A DNA stretch of 64,000 nt, taken from Candidatus Woesearchaeota archaeon. Lineage in GTDB: Archaea > Nanobdellota > Nanobdellia > Woesearchaeales > UBA9989. The notes below the pieces were generated by a model, which saw nothing but the letters and a program-made list of their open reading frames with translations, did no database searches and was not told where the DNA came from. This document shows positions 18,869 to 27,337 of the stretch, piece after piece (within the stretch, counting starts at the first letter, position 1; each line of letters opens with the position of its first letter). The DNA lies in assembly GCA_013329045.1 (NCBI GenBank), contig DUKZ01000004.1:41537-105536 (forward strand), written 5' to 3'. A program made the position numbers and the translations under genes.

Positions 18869-19271
18869 TAATGTTCTTTGCTGAGTCAACGAACTCTTTG
18901 ATAACAACAACCTGCTGAAGAATCTCCCACACCTCTTCTTCTCCAAAGTCCTGATACTCATGAGCTAATAAATTCCTTGCGTGCACCAAATCAATCAATT
19001 TTGTTGCTTGTGATTGAGAGATGATTTTTCCTCTCGCCAGGAGGGTAAAAATCATTTTATAGGAATCTGGTATGCTGAGTTTTTTCATGAACACCAGTTC
19101 TTCCCCCAGGTCAATCATACGATTAAGCAGAGAAAAAAGAAGCATAGAAGCAGCATAAAAGTTCCTTTTTTCTGAAAGGTCCTGCCTCCGAAGATCGAGA
19201 ACCTCAAGATCAGCAAAGTATTTTTCTATATCCCCAATGATCTTTGCTAAACGTTCTCTGTCAGCTTTCAT
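18849..19271 (-). CDS. hepT: HepT-like HEPN RNase toxin
   Basis: About 140 residues, all-helical, with the HEPN RNase motif RX4HXY seen as 'RNLLAHEY' near the C-terminus. HepT cleaves RNA (tRNA 3' ends in studied cases) and is silenced when MntA adds AMP groups to the Tyr of this motif. The ATG at 19271 overlaps the stop of mntA (ATGA), which fixes the start; a frame extending to 19313 is not needed. It forms the second gene of the MntA-HepT pair. All motif residues are present, so it looks functional. Confidence 0.85.
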   Translation of the reverse strand: MKADRERLAKIIGDIEKYFADLEVLDLRRQDLSEKRNFYAASMLLFSLLNRMIDLGEELVFMKKLSIPDSYKMIFTLLARGKIISQSQATKLIDLVHARNLLAHEYQDFGEEEVWEILQQVVVIKEFVDSAKNIIKSHKE

Positions 19272-19654
19272 GCCAACACCCTCCTTGCCACCCTTTCGAG
19301 CATTGACTTGCAATCAAGGTATTCTTTTACCGTTCTGATCATCACCCATCTCAAGTAATGCTTGTCCTTGATAAACAGGGGCTTTCCCTCCTTGAATACA
19401 CGAAACTTTATTGTTGGTGGCAAATCCGAGAGCACTGTCATATCAACATATTTTGAAGAAAGGCTGAGCAGTTCTTTTCGTTTCTTTCTAGTAATATCTG
19501 TTTTAGTGATGATACAATAATCATAATCAGAATATGGCCTCGCAGTACCCTTTACTTGAGAGCCAAAAAGAAAAACGGCAATGACATCTGAATCACGCTT
19601 CAATTGCTGAATTAACCTGTCTGAAAGCATAAAGCAGGGAAGTTCTTCAGACAT
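19268..19654 (-). CDS. mntA: MntA-like nucleotidyltransferase antitoxin
   Basis: A 128-residue minimal nucleotidyltransferase. The active-site pattern is visible as 'FLFGSQVKGTARPYSDYDY': GS, then two Asp separated by one residue (DYD). Known MntA proteins AMPylate HepT. A TTTAAAT box lies directly at the ATG at 19654, so transcription may start about 25 nt further on and use the ATG at 19630 as a leaderless start, giving 120 residues. The pair stands between the convergent methyltransferase and the ABC/YtxJ operon. A 15-bp tandem repeat lies just upstream. Confidence 0.85.
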   Translation of the reverse strand: MSEELPCFMLSDRLIQQLKRDSDVIAVFLFGSQVKGTARPYSDYDYCIITKTDITRKKRKELLSLSSKYVDMTVLSDLPPTIKFRVFKEGKPLFIKDKHYLRWVMIRTVKEYLDCKSMLERVARRVLA

Positions 19655-19683
19655 TTAAATCTTCTGGTGTTTTCCTATCATCA

Positions 19684-19743
19684 TCTCATGATGATTCACC
19701 TCATGATGACCCATCTCATAATAATGCACCTCACGAGGATTAT
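19684..19743. repeat. Four 15-bp tandem units upstream of mntA
   Basis: Units of 15 bp begin CTCATGATGATTCAC and degrade over four copies. On the minus strand the repeat period equals five codons and can read as (E-V/M-x-H/Y-H/Y) repeats ending in a stop just before the mntA ATG. It could be a leader peptide, a regulator site, or neutral sequence. Confidence 0.65.
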
Positions 19744-19752
19744 TCGCATTAT

Positions 19753-20076
19753 CTACAGGTGCGCTTTGATTGCCTCTTTTTTTATCTCGTAATGCGAAGC
19801 TGAATAGACAACTTTTCCATCTTTTAGGACGATGACCTGCGGCGATTCATGTTTTACTAGCAGGTCGTCTGCGATTTTCAGTGAGACATCGCGTTGCTCA
19901 ATAACGAGAACTCTTGTTAGGATGATGCCTTTTGGCAAATCTTCCTCCAGTGCAGCGACTTCTCTTGCGGCAGCCGCACTGATTGGGCATCTCGTGCTGT
20001 GCTTGAAGATGACCACAACCGGCTGATTGTACAACTCCTTCAGATCATCAATGCTTGTCAATTCTTTCATTTTCAT
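19753..20076 (-). CDS. YtxJ/BrxC-like monothiol bacilliredoxin
   Basis: A 107-residue thioredoxin-fold protein. The motif 'FKHSTRCPIS' is the signature of the YtxJ (DUF2847) family, with one Cys in place of the CxxC of thioredoxin; the downstream 'SPQVIVLKDGKVV' strand contains the cis-Pro region. In Bacillus these proteins remove bacillithiol from proteins. The start overlaps the permease stop (ATGA). It closes the operon with the ABC transporter. Whether this archaeon makes a bacillithiol-like compound is unknown, so another thiol partner is possible. Confidence 0.8.
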   Translation of the reverse strand: MKMKELTSIDDLKELYNQPVVVIFKHSTRCPISAAAAREVAALEEDLPKGIILTRVLVIEQRDVSLKIADDLLVKHESPQVIVLKDGKVVYSASHYEIKKEAIKAHL

Positions 20077-20834
20077 GTCCTCATGCGATAGCCGATCCTG
20101 AACAGGTGGAGGCAGATGGATGTGATGAGGATAGAAAGAATGACCAGGTAGAGCACACCGGCATAGATCGATGCGTCATGAAAACCGATCATCGCATACC
20201 TTGTCCCATCGATCATCGCAAAGAGAGGATTCCACCTCGTGAGCGCTGCGAGGAGGGGCGGGACCATATCCAGCGAATAGAACACTCCGCCCAGGAATGT
20301 GAGGGGAGTGACGACAAAGTTGATGAAGATATTGAGCTCTTGCCATTCCTTTGCAACAAGGCCGATGATGATGCCAAGGCCTGCAAAAACGTATGCGATC
20401 AAGGTGAGATACAAGAGGAGGAGGAAGGGATGGGCGATGTGAACCTTTATGAAAAATAACGCGATGATCAATGTTCCAATACCAAGAAAAAATCCCCTCA
20501 GGATGCCTGCGAGCAAGTACCCAGTAATCATTTCTGCATAAGACAAAGGAGCCAATAAGATGTCAGTGATAAACCCCATGCTTCTTGCGACAAAAAGGCT
20601 TCCGGAAGGATTTGAGTAAGAGCCGTTGATGATGTTTTGCACCAAAAGGCCTGGAAGGATAAACAAGAGATATCCATAACCATGCACTTCCCTAATCCTT
20701 GATCCGATAGCTATGCCGAAGATAAGCATGTAGAAAAAAACGACGAGGAGCTGGGGATAAATTGTTGTATGGGGGACTGTAAAGAAACGCTGGAATTCTC
20801 TCTTGAAATGCGTTGAAAAACTGATCCAGTTCAT
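20073..20834 (-). CDS. ABC-2 type transporter permease
   Basis: A 253-residue membrane protein with six predicted helices and the ABC-2 family features: an N-terminal amphipathic stretch, then helix pairs and the 'WNPLFAMIDGTRYAMIGF' loop before the last helix, common in NodJ/DrrB-like exporters. It overlaps the ATPase gene and the YtxJ-like gene by 4 nt each. With the ATPase it should form an exporter for a lipid, drug or polysaccharide-type substrate. The substrate cannot be read from the sequence. Confidence 0.85.
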   Translation of the reverse strand: MNWISFSTHFKREFQRFFTVPHTTIYPQLLVVFFYMLIFGIAIGSRIREVHGYGYLLFILPGLLVQNIINGSYSNPSGSLFVARSMGFITDILLAPLSYAEMITGYLLAGILRGFFLGIGTLIIALFFIKVHIAHPFLLLLYLTLIAYVFAGLGIIIGLVAKEWQELNIFINFVVTPLTFLGGVFYSLDMVPPLLAALTRWNPLFAMIDGTRYAMIGFHDASIYAGVLYLVILSILITSICLHLFRIGYRMRT

Positions 20835-21712
20835 CGTGTCAGCCTCACAAAGATGTCCTCTAGGTCTTCCTTCTCGGTTGAGATGTCAAGGACCGGGTTT
20901 TTCTCTTTCTGGAATGCCTTAATAATGGCCTCGACAGGGAGATTGGAAAAAAGAATTGAGTCATGCTCAATTTTCCCCTTTATCCCGGGGGGGATGGCGA
21001 GCTTCTTTGGGCGCACCCTGATAGTGGCATTGCCAAGCTCCTTAATGATCTCCCCTGTGTTTCTTATCATGATAATCCTGCCGTGATGAATGATGCCAAC
21101 CCGATCAGCCAGCCGCTCGGCCTCATCAATGTAATGGGTAGTAAGGAGGATGGTTTTCCCCTGCCCTTTGAGCTTATTGAGGTAATCCCACATCTCAAGC
21201 CTCAAGTCAACATCCAATGCAGCGGTAGGCTCATCTAGGATAAGCAGCTTGGGATCATGGACCATTGCCTTTGCGATGGAGAGACGACGTTTCATCCCGC
21301 CGGAGAGCTGACGGACCTTCACCTTCGCCTTTTTCTCCAAGTCAAACAGCTCGAGAAGCTCCCTGATCCGCGGAAGAGAGTGATTTTTCGGAATGCCCAT
21401 ATACCCTGCCTGGAACTCCATAATCTCCTGAACAGTGAAATAGACATCAAAAGAATATTCCTGAGGAGAGAGGCCGATGCATTTCCTTGCCTGAACATAC
21501 TCCCTGACCACATCAAAGCCAAAGACAGCTATCGCTCCACTGGTGATTGTAGAAAGGCCAGTGATGCAATTAATCGTTGTTGTCTTCCCAGCACCATTTG
21601 GTCCAAGAAAGCCAAAGATCTCACCCTCCTGTATAGTAAAAGATATACGGTCGAGAGCACGATCGCCATCATATGTTTTTACCAGATCCTTTATCTCAAC
21701 AGCTGGTCTCAT
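20831..21712 (-). CDS. ABC transporter ATP-binding protein
   Basis: A 293-residue ATPase of the DrrA/CcmA type. Walker A is 'GPNGAGKTTT' near residue 38, the signature is 'LSGGMKRRLSIAKA', and Walker B is 'LLILDEPTAALD' followed by the H-loop in 'LLTTHYIDEAERL'. All catalytic residues are present. The C-terminal extension is the usual dimer/regulatory domain. It is coupled by ATGA overlaps to a membrane protein upstream and the ABC-2 permease downstream. Confidence 0.9.
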   Translation of the reverse strand: MRPAVEIKDLVKTYDGDRALDRISFTIQEGEIFGFLGPNGAGKTTTINCITGLSTITSGAIAVFGFDVVREYVQARKCIGLSPQEYSFDVYFTVQEIMEFQAGYMGIPKNHSLPRIRELLELFDLEKKAKVKVRQLSGGMKRRLSIAKAMVHDPKLLILDEPTAALDVDLRLEMWDYLNKLKGQGKTILLTTHYIDEAERLADRVGIIHHGRIIMIRNTGEIIKELGNATIRVRPKKLAIPPGIKGKIEHDSILFSNLPVEAIIKAFQKEKNPVLDISTEKEDLEDIFVRLTR

Positions 21713-22296
21713 GGGAACATTGCAAGGAACACCTCACCAAAACGTGCGAAAATGATCGTATTAAAGAGGAGGTTGCCAACCAGGGGCGGAAGAGAAACAC
21801 TCACCGGGTACTGGAAGATAAACACATAAAAAAACTGGAGGATGATATTATAAAGGATCGTGATGATGAATCCAATGGTAGCAATATCAAGTCCTTTGAT
21901 GATCGGCAGGATGACTGCAAGCAGGAGGTATGTCAATGGGGTAATCATTGAAGAAGGCTGGAAATTCATCGAGATGATCAGGCCAAGGAGGATGGCAAGA
22001 AGGGTGAGGGTAATGGCGGGGACTATGCCAAGCTTGATGCCGGTGATGACAAACAAGAGGGTTCTGAGCTCAAACCCGATCGAGAAATGGGTAAACTTTG
22101 TGTAGAACGTGGAGAATACAGCAAGGATGAACAAAAATGCCGTTGCCAGGAGTGTTTGGAGGGAATGGAAAAAGATGATGATGAGCAGGATGAGGATTGC
22201 GATGCCGATGAGCTTTTCTGGTCCATGATCCTTGAGGAGTTTTTTTAGGGGGGAGAATATCTTTTTGCAGCAACGCTCGATAAAAGACTGTTTCAT
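21709..22296 (-). CDS. Polytopic membrane protein in ABC operon
   Basis: About 195 residues with five or six hydrophobic helices after a basic N-terminal tail. It looks like MreD-like or ECF substrate-binding membrane proteins, but no signature fixes the family. A TATA box (TTTATAAA) at about 22317-22325 would start transcription near 22298, so the ATG at 22296 is a leaderless start; a TTG at 22314 is less likely. It overlaps the ABC ATPase gene by 4 nt and may be a third subunit or accessory factor of that exporter. Confidence 0.7.
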   Translation of the reverse strand: MKQSFIERCCKKIFSPLKKLLKDHGPEKLIGIAILILLIIIFFHSLQTLLATAFLFILAVFSTFYTKFTHFSIGFELRTLLFVITGIKLGIVPAITLTLLAILLGLIISMNFQPSSMITPLTYLLLAVILPIIKGLDIATIGFIITILYNIILQFFYVFIFQYPVSVSLPPLVGNLLFNTIIFARFGEVFLAMFP

Positions 22297-22342
22297 GGAA
22301 TATGGGAGAATCAATCATTTATAAAATGATTGTTGAAGGGAG

Positions 22343-25300
22343 TTATGAGATGATTGCAGGTGCATCATGGCCCTCATCCACCATTGCCTGGATCTCATCT
22401 TGCGTGAGCACTTTATCCCACACCCTCACGCGATCGATAGAACCATCAAAAAAATTGCTCATGCCATCACCACCTGCTCCAATGACCATCTGCGCAGTAG
22501 ATGCGTCATAGCTGATCTCGGGAATGAAGGATCCAACACCATCAAGATAAAATGTTGTTCCAACACCAGGGATGAAGAGAGCGGCAATATGGTGCCAAAC
22601 ACCTGGCGAAACCTGAAATCCTGTATCCATCATCGAATTGCCCGTGTAGACATGCCAATGGTCGCCGACCTGAAGGACAGACCAATCATATCCACCATCA
22701 TCGGTGCTCATGACCATATGGCCGCCGGAGGACGTTGAATCTGCCTTAACCCATGCTGAGAAAGAAAGAGGATTTTTTCCTTCCTGACTGGTGAGGAGAT
22801 CAATTGAAAGGGCATCATTGCCATTAAGGGTTGCACCAGCAGCAGGTGTGATGGCCGGGTCTCCAATCAATGTTATTATATGATTGAACAAAGAGGTGTC
22901 AACAATCACAAACGGATCTGGCGTGGGAGAGCCATCAGCCATCATATAATAGACGGATGATACCTCTGTTGAAAGAAGGAGGCTAGAACAATCAGCAGGG
23001 CAGGAAATTCCTGATTCTCTGCTATCACAAACAGAATCCCCACACACATTTTCAATGAATCGAATAGCACTCAAGTCGCCAGAGCTTGTATCAAACTCAA
23101 TCACTCCTCTCTCATATCTTCTCGACCATATTGCCCCATTACTTACAGGAGCAGGATCAAGAGGCATGCCAAACGTCTCGTTATAGAGGTAATACGGGAA
23201 AGGCTGGCCATCGGGGCCGGGCTGGTTGAGATAGGTGAACACATGAAAATAGGTGTTATCATCCGCAAGCAGATGCGCCCAGAGCCAGACCTGATACAGT
23301 TTAGAATAATCTGAGGGAATGACACCAGGATTACCAGATACGAGATATGTAATGATTTTTCCCCTGTCTTTCAAGCTCTGTGTGAGATTCCAGTACCATT
23401 CAACATCACAGGAACGTTTAGAATACGCAGACGGGAGGAGGCAATCATCATAAAAACCACCCTCAACCATAATCCCATAAAAATTCCCAGCAGTACTCAG
23501 AAGAGAGGTATAGTCATTCAACGCAGAGTTTCCCGTGCTGGCATCATTCAAGATCATCCGCACTTGCGGATCCCTCGACAGGATCTCCTGATAGATCCCG
23601 TTTGCCACAGAAAAATAATACTGTCTCTGCTCAGACTGGCTTCCAGGGGCCAAGTAATGCTCACTCCAGTAGCTTGTCAGCTGATGAGGCATATATGAAT
23701 TATCGATGAAGATATCGTGCGATGAGCTCTTTCTCGACATTGCCAGCACATACCTGACCAGGTATTCACGTACTGCAGGAGAGTTATAGTTCCACAGTGC
23801 CCGACGAGCCTTAACCAAAGGCTGGTTATTGATTTGCCCATACGAATCAGGGATCACCATGGTCTTCCCCTGCTGATAATCATCCAAGGTGATACCCACT
23901 TGAGGAACCAGTTGGTAACCTCTGGAGCTGACATTGATCGCTATGGGATTCAGCTTACTATCCACTTCGACCCCTATGGGAAGGTCATCAGTACCATAAA
24001 TCGAGGCATACGTCGCATTGGTGGCCGCAAGCTCATGGTGGACCTTTTGGACATCGGCGAGTTGGATGACTGATGGCCTCATCCATCCACCCTCATTGTA
24101 GAGATTGAACAAGTCAAGCAACTCCTGGTCGGAAAGATTAACAGCCTGATCATGGAGACCACGGTTATAGACAGTCGTTGTCGGGTTGACCTTGTTATCG
24201 TCCGAGGCCTTGATATCCTGCAGACCAAGATAATTGAATTGCGGAAGGCCTGGGTATGGGACACCAATCGTGAAATCCACATCACCCACCGGGAAAGGAG
24301 GGTGAGAAGCATCATAGCCGAATGTCGGGTAATAAGTCAAAGAGTAGAAGTGAAGATACTCACCATAAGAAGAGCAATCAGCAGGGCAGGTGTCAACTGT
24401 TTCTCCAGCCTCACAGATGGAATTATTATCACACGTTTTTCTTATTGACACTTCATCACTTGCCCATAAGTGAAGACTTTGTCCAACATGGTCACATACA
24501 ATCCTCCACTGATGAGTTCCAGAAACATCAAAAGTGGAAAATGCAACATATAAGCCTAGCTGGTCATCAAAAGATACAGGGATTGGCGCTTCATCAACAA
24601 AGCCTTGACAAGTGGCGCCTGGCAGAGGGGCATCTTCGAGGGTGAGATTGCCATACAAGATGACAAGATCGCCGGTGAACTTTTCTTTTGTGTCAGTATC
24701 ATCACTGGCAACAAGGACCTTATCCTGGCGCTTGAGCCTGGCATCATCTATCTGATAATTCGTGATGTTGTTCTCATCCGGGACCCAGGAGAGAATGATC
24801 TCATTTATTCCATTAGGGATAAGCAAGGATGCAGATATTTTATTGCCTCTTGCCTGGACTTTGCCATATGCAGGGTAGAGAGAGGGGTCAAATGAGAGCA
24901 TGACAGAGGAGTCATTGAAAAATGGGTTTACCACCAGGATGCCATCCTGCATAAAATCAACGTTCACTCTTCCCTTTCCTGAACCATGGTCGCCCTTGAC
25001 AAACGAAGTGAGGTCATAAAAGCCGGGAGGGAGGGAAACTTTTGCTGCCAATGATGAATTGCTGTCCAACAATCTGTATGCATACACACCGGCATTTGGA
25101 TCATTTACCCTCTGGGAACCATTAATCTCCCACCCATCAGCAATCCTGTTTCCTGATGCATGGTCGCCAAAACCGAAATTTGTTGCATTATCAATCTCGA
25201 ATGAAGGATTGTTAATGAAGTTCTCGCAATCAAAGGGGCAGGAGGCGATGGTCTCGACAGCATCGCAGATATCATTGCCGCAGATGGGTGAACAATCAGA

Positions 25301-26290
25301 TGGGCAAGAAGTGTATGATTCATCAGCACCACATTCACCATTGCCACACCAAGGAGTGGTGCAGTCACCTGGACAAGAAGAGGAAGTTTCTCCAGACTCA
25401 CAAGCGCCATTGCCGCACTGGCTGATTGTTCCCTCACAAGAACCGGAAGGAAGGCATGCTTGGCCTTCAGGACAACCGCAAATATCACAGCGTTGGATGA
25501 TCCTGGAAGCCATGGGCACCATGCGGCAATCTAGTTCTGAGCCGTTTATCGCATCACAAAAAAGATTGAGAGGCTGCGTGTCTGCTTCACAAAACCAAGG
25601 CTTCGCATTTTGGACGCAGGCGTGCGGAGGAGTATCACCACAATACACCTGGCAGGGATTCATCGCATAGGACTCATTGAACTTCACCAATGTATTTGTC
25701 CCTTTGCGAATCCTTCCCATAGCAGGGACATCGAGGAGAACAACAACATCATTTTTTCCGCTCTGTAAGGATAGCTCCATGCCATCCAGCGAGAAGTTAT
25801 ACGATTGTTCATCAATCTTCTCTGGAACATCAAACGTTGTCGCAAAGCAGCCGGGAGCGTTCTTGGCAAGCTGGACTTCCTGCTTGATGTTTTCACCAAC
25901 GCTCTTCATTAGCACCTGCATTTGTTTCTCCTGGAGCTGGCCAGCATTAGTGTTGATGATGAGGGCAATTCCCACAAAGACAAGAATAACAACACTCAAG
26001 GCGATGGTGAATTCCATCCCTGCCTGCCCCTTCATCGCCAGGGGAAAACAGAGGCAAAAAAGCGGGAGGATGAAGAGAAGAGGGAAAAATGAAAGAGAAG
26101 CTTTGGGGCTTTGAGAGGGAAGATTTCCTGGAGAGGAGGAAATGCGGGAGAAAACCCCTGGAGAAAAAACAGAGGAGGAGATGCTGCCCTGCTGATCCTC
26201 ATTAGCACTCGTGAATGCCAGGGGAGAGAGGATGACATTTATGAGCAGCCACAATACCATGACATACTGAACACCGCTTATTCTCTTCAC
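22343..26290 (-). CDS. Giant pilin-like adhesin with hydrolase-like and LamG domains
   Basis: A 1315-residue protein with an unusual double N-terminus: residues 1-30 are a Sec-type signal, 35-50 carry the shared SxFSPGVFSRI motif, and residues 86-118 (MKGQAGMEFTIALSVVILV) are a class III prepilin signal. The GTG start at 26290 has a GGGGTGGG ribosome site, while the inner ATG at 26035 has none, so the long form is favoured. After a pilin-like domain come CGNG.C...E....C..DC repeats (about 310-353), a galactose-binding/CBM-like domain (357-517), and a large domain (640-1078) with features of TIM-barrel glycoside hydrolases (IFIDNSY, MVEGGFYDD, RYERGVIEFD). A LamG domain closes it (1113-1315). 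It is last in the 27284-22343 pilin operon. Confidence 0.8.
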   Translation of the reverse strand: MKRISGVQYVMVLWLLINVILSPLAFTSANEDQQGSISSSVFSPGVFSRISSSPGNLPSQSPKASLSFFPLLFILPLFCLCFPLAMKGQAGMEFTIALSVVILVFVGIALIINTNAGQLQEKQMQVLMKSVGENIKQEVQLAKNAPGCFATTFDVPEKIDEQSYNFSLDGMELSLQSGKNDVVVLLDVPAMGRIRKGTNTLVKFNESYAMNPCQVYCGDTPPHACVQNAKPWFCEADTQPLNLFCDAINGSELDCRMVPMASRIIQRCDICGCPEGQACLPSGSCEGTISQCGNGACESGETSSSCPGDCTTPWCGNGECGADESYTSCPSDCSPICGNDICDAVETIASCPFDCENFINNPSFEIDNATNFGFGDHASGNRIADGWEINGSQRVNDPNAGVYAYRLLDSNSSLAAKVSLPPGFYDLTSFVKGDHGSGKGRVNVDFMQDGILVVNPFFNDSSVMLSFDPSLYPAYGKVQARGNKISASLLIPNGINEIILSWVPDENNITNYQIDDARLKRQDKVLVASDDTDTKEKFTGDLVILYGNLTLEDAPLPGATCQGFVDEAPIPVSFDDQLGLYVAFSTFDVSGTHQWRIVCDHVGQSLHLWASDEVSIRKTCDNNSICEAGETVDTCPADCSSYGEYLHFYSLTYYPTFGYDASHPPFPVGDVDFTIGVPYPGLPQFNYLGLQDIKASDDNKVNPTTTVYNRGLHDQAVNLSDQELLDLFNLYNEGGWMRPSVIQLADVQKVHHELAATNATYASIYGTDDLPIGVEVDSKLNPIAINVSSRGYQLVPQVGITLDDYQQGKTMVIPDSYGQINNQPLVKARRALWNYNSPAVREYLVRYVLAMSRKSSSHDIFIDNSYMPHQLTSYWSEHYLAPGSQSEQRQYYFSVANGIYQEILSRDPQVRMILNDASTGNSALNDYTSLLSTAGNFYGIMVEGGFYDDCLLPSAYSKRSCDVEWYWNLTQSLKDRGKIITYLVSGNPGVIPSDYSKLYQVWLWAHLLADDNTYFHVFTYLNQPGPDGQPFPYYLYNETFGMPLDPAPVSNGAIWSRRYERGVIEFDTSSGDLSAIRFIENVCGDSVCDSRESGISCPADCSSLLLSTEVSSVYYMMADGSPTPDPFVIVDTSLFNHIITLIGDPAITPAAGATLNGNDALSIDLLTSQEGKNPLSFSAWVKADSTSSGGHMVMSTDDGGYDWSVLQVGDHWHVYTGNSMMDTGFQVSPGVWHHIAALFIPGVGTTFYLDGVGSFIPEISYDASTAQMVIGAGGDGMSNFFDGSIDRVRVWDKVLTQDEIQAMVDEGHDAPAIIS

Positions 26291-26301
26291 ATACCCACCC
26301 C

Positions 26302-26769
26302 TTATTGCATAACCCTAATCTCGACATACAAGAGCCCAGCTGGGTCTTTCTTTGCCTCAACTTGTATCCTTTTGTATCCTGAAGTGACCTTCTCATCCTG
26401 AAGGGCGCCGGTGAAGTCCGCAGTCTCCAAAGGCACCTTGCTCAAGGAAACAATCTCTGCATAGCCATCACCTGTCGTGACATTGATGACCAGCTCCTTT
26501 TGGCCTTCCAAGATACCATGCGGGGCAACCTTTATCGAATTGACCCCCTCTGGCATCGTGAGCTCAAGCGTCAACCTTGATCCAAAACCAAAGTAATACA
26601 CTTTTTCTGCATTCGATATGATCTGCTTTGCTAATGTGCCAGATTGTGTGATTGCGGCCTGCTCCCTTGTCGATCTCGTGTAATTATAAAACAAGGACAC
26701 TGTCGGAACAAGGATGATAAACAGGAGGGACATGACCATCAAGAAGTCCATCGAAGCCTGGCCTTTCAT
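26302..26769 (-). CDS. Archaeal pilin with class III signal peptide
   Basis: A 155-residue prepilin. The N-terminus MKGQASMDFLMVMSLLFII is a textbook class III signal (K-G-Q-A then acidic residue at +5 and a helix). The rest is a small beta domain without Cys. The ATG overlaps the stop of the pilin at 26766 by 4 nt, and the giant adhesin begins 11 nt after its stop. Such pilins are cut by a PibD-type peptidase before the Q and assembled through the helix. It is likely a core or adaptor subunit of the fibre that carries the giant adhesin. Confidence 0.85.
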   Translation of the reverse strand: MKGQASMDFLMVMSLLFIILVPTVSLFYNYTRSTREQAAITQSGTLAKQIISNAEKVYYFGFGSRLTLELTMPEGVNSIKVAPHGILEGQKELVINVTTGDGYAEIVSLSKVPLETADFTGALQDEKVTSGYKRIQVEAKKDPAGLLYVEIRVMQ

Positions 26770-27284
26770 GCAACCCCCACCTTTAATGGCCCTCGCACAG
26801 TATGCGGCGTTGTTCCTTGATACCCGCTTGGCCCTTCCATACCAGTATTATCAATATGGTATGTTATGACAAGATCGCCTTTGACAATCCTTCCAGATTC
26901 AAGATTGCAGAGCAAAGGGTCTGCCGGGAGAGACAAGGTGAAGCCCTGATTGTTGTTAATGAGACCATCTGGAAAACCTTCTGTGGCAAAGGCGGACCTG
27001 CAATCATAATTCGTGCCCTCCACCGATTCAATATATGCATCTTCCACCTTGATGCCAAACCCAAGATTATTGACGATATAGAATGTTATCCCATCAGCTT
27101 TTGCATTGAACGCATCACATCTTAGGTCATTTGACAGAAAGCAGGAGTCTGGAAGCATCCGGTCAATTCTCATGATGCCAAAATAATTCAATGAGGCCAC
27201 AATAACGAGGCCTGCGATGAACACCCATCCATAGGTGACCATAAACTCCATTGCCGCCTGTGCTTTTGTCCTCGCTGCCATCAT
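26766..27284 (-). CDS. Archaeal pilin with class III signal peptide
   Basis: A 172-residue prepilin whose signal reads 'RTKAQAAMEFMVTYGWVFI', cut likely before QAAME. The mature domain has Cys residues at about 48, 55, 94 and 125, so two disulphides are possible. It is the first gene of the operon with the pilin at 26302 and the adhesin at 22343. The TATA box ATTTAAATA lies at about 27315-27323, and an insertion sequence begins only 15 bp further upstream. A GAGG site stands close to the two adjacent ATG codons (27284 and 27281). Confidence 0.85.
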   Translation of the reverse strand: MMAARTKAQAAMEFMVTYGWVFIAGLVIVASLNYFGIMRIDRMLPDSCFLSNDLRCDAFNAKADGITFYIVNNLGFGIKVEDAYIESVEGTNYDCRSAFATEGFPDGLINNNQGFTLSLPADPLLCNLESGRIVKGDLVITYHIDNTGMEGPSGYQGTTPHTVRGPLKVGVA

Positions 27285-27314
27285 GCCTCTTTTTGTCTTT
27301 ATCCTGTCCTCTTG

Positions 27315-27323
27315 CTATTTAAA
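27315..27323 (-). promoter_or_regulatory. TATA box of the pilin operon next to the IS end
   Basis: Minus-strand ATTTAAATA lies about 35 nt upstream of the start of the first pilin. The left end of the insertion sequence begins at about 27338, so any activator site further upstream has been displaced by about 1 kb. Confidence 0.55.
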
Positions 27324-27337
27324 TGTTTCTGAGAAAG

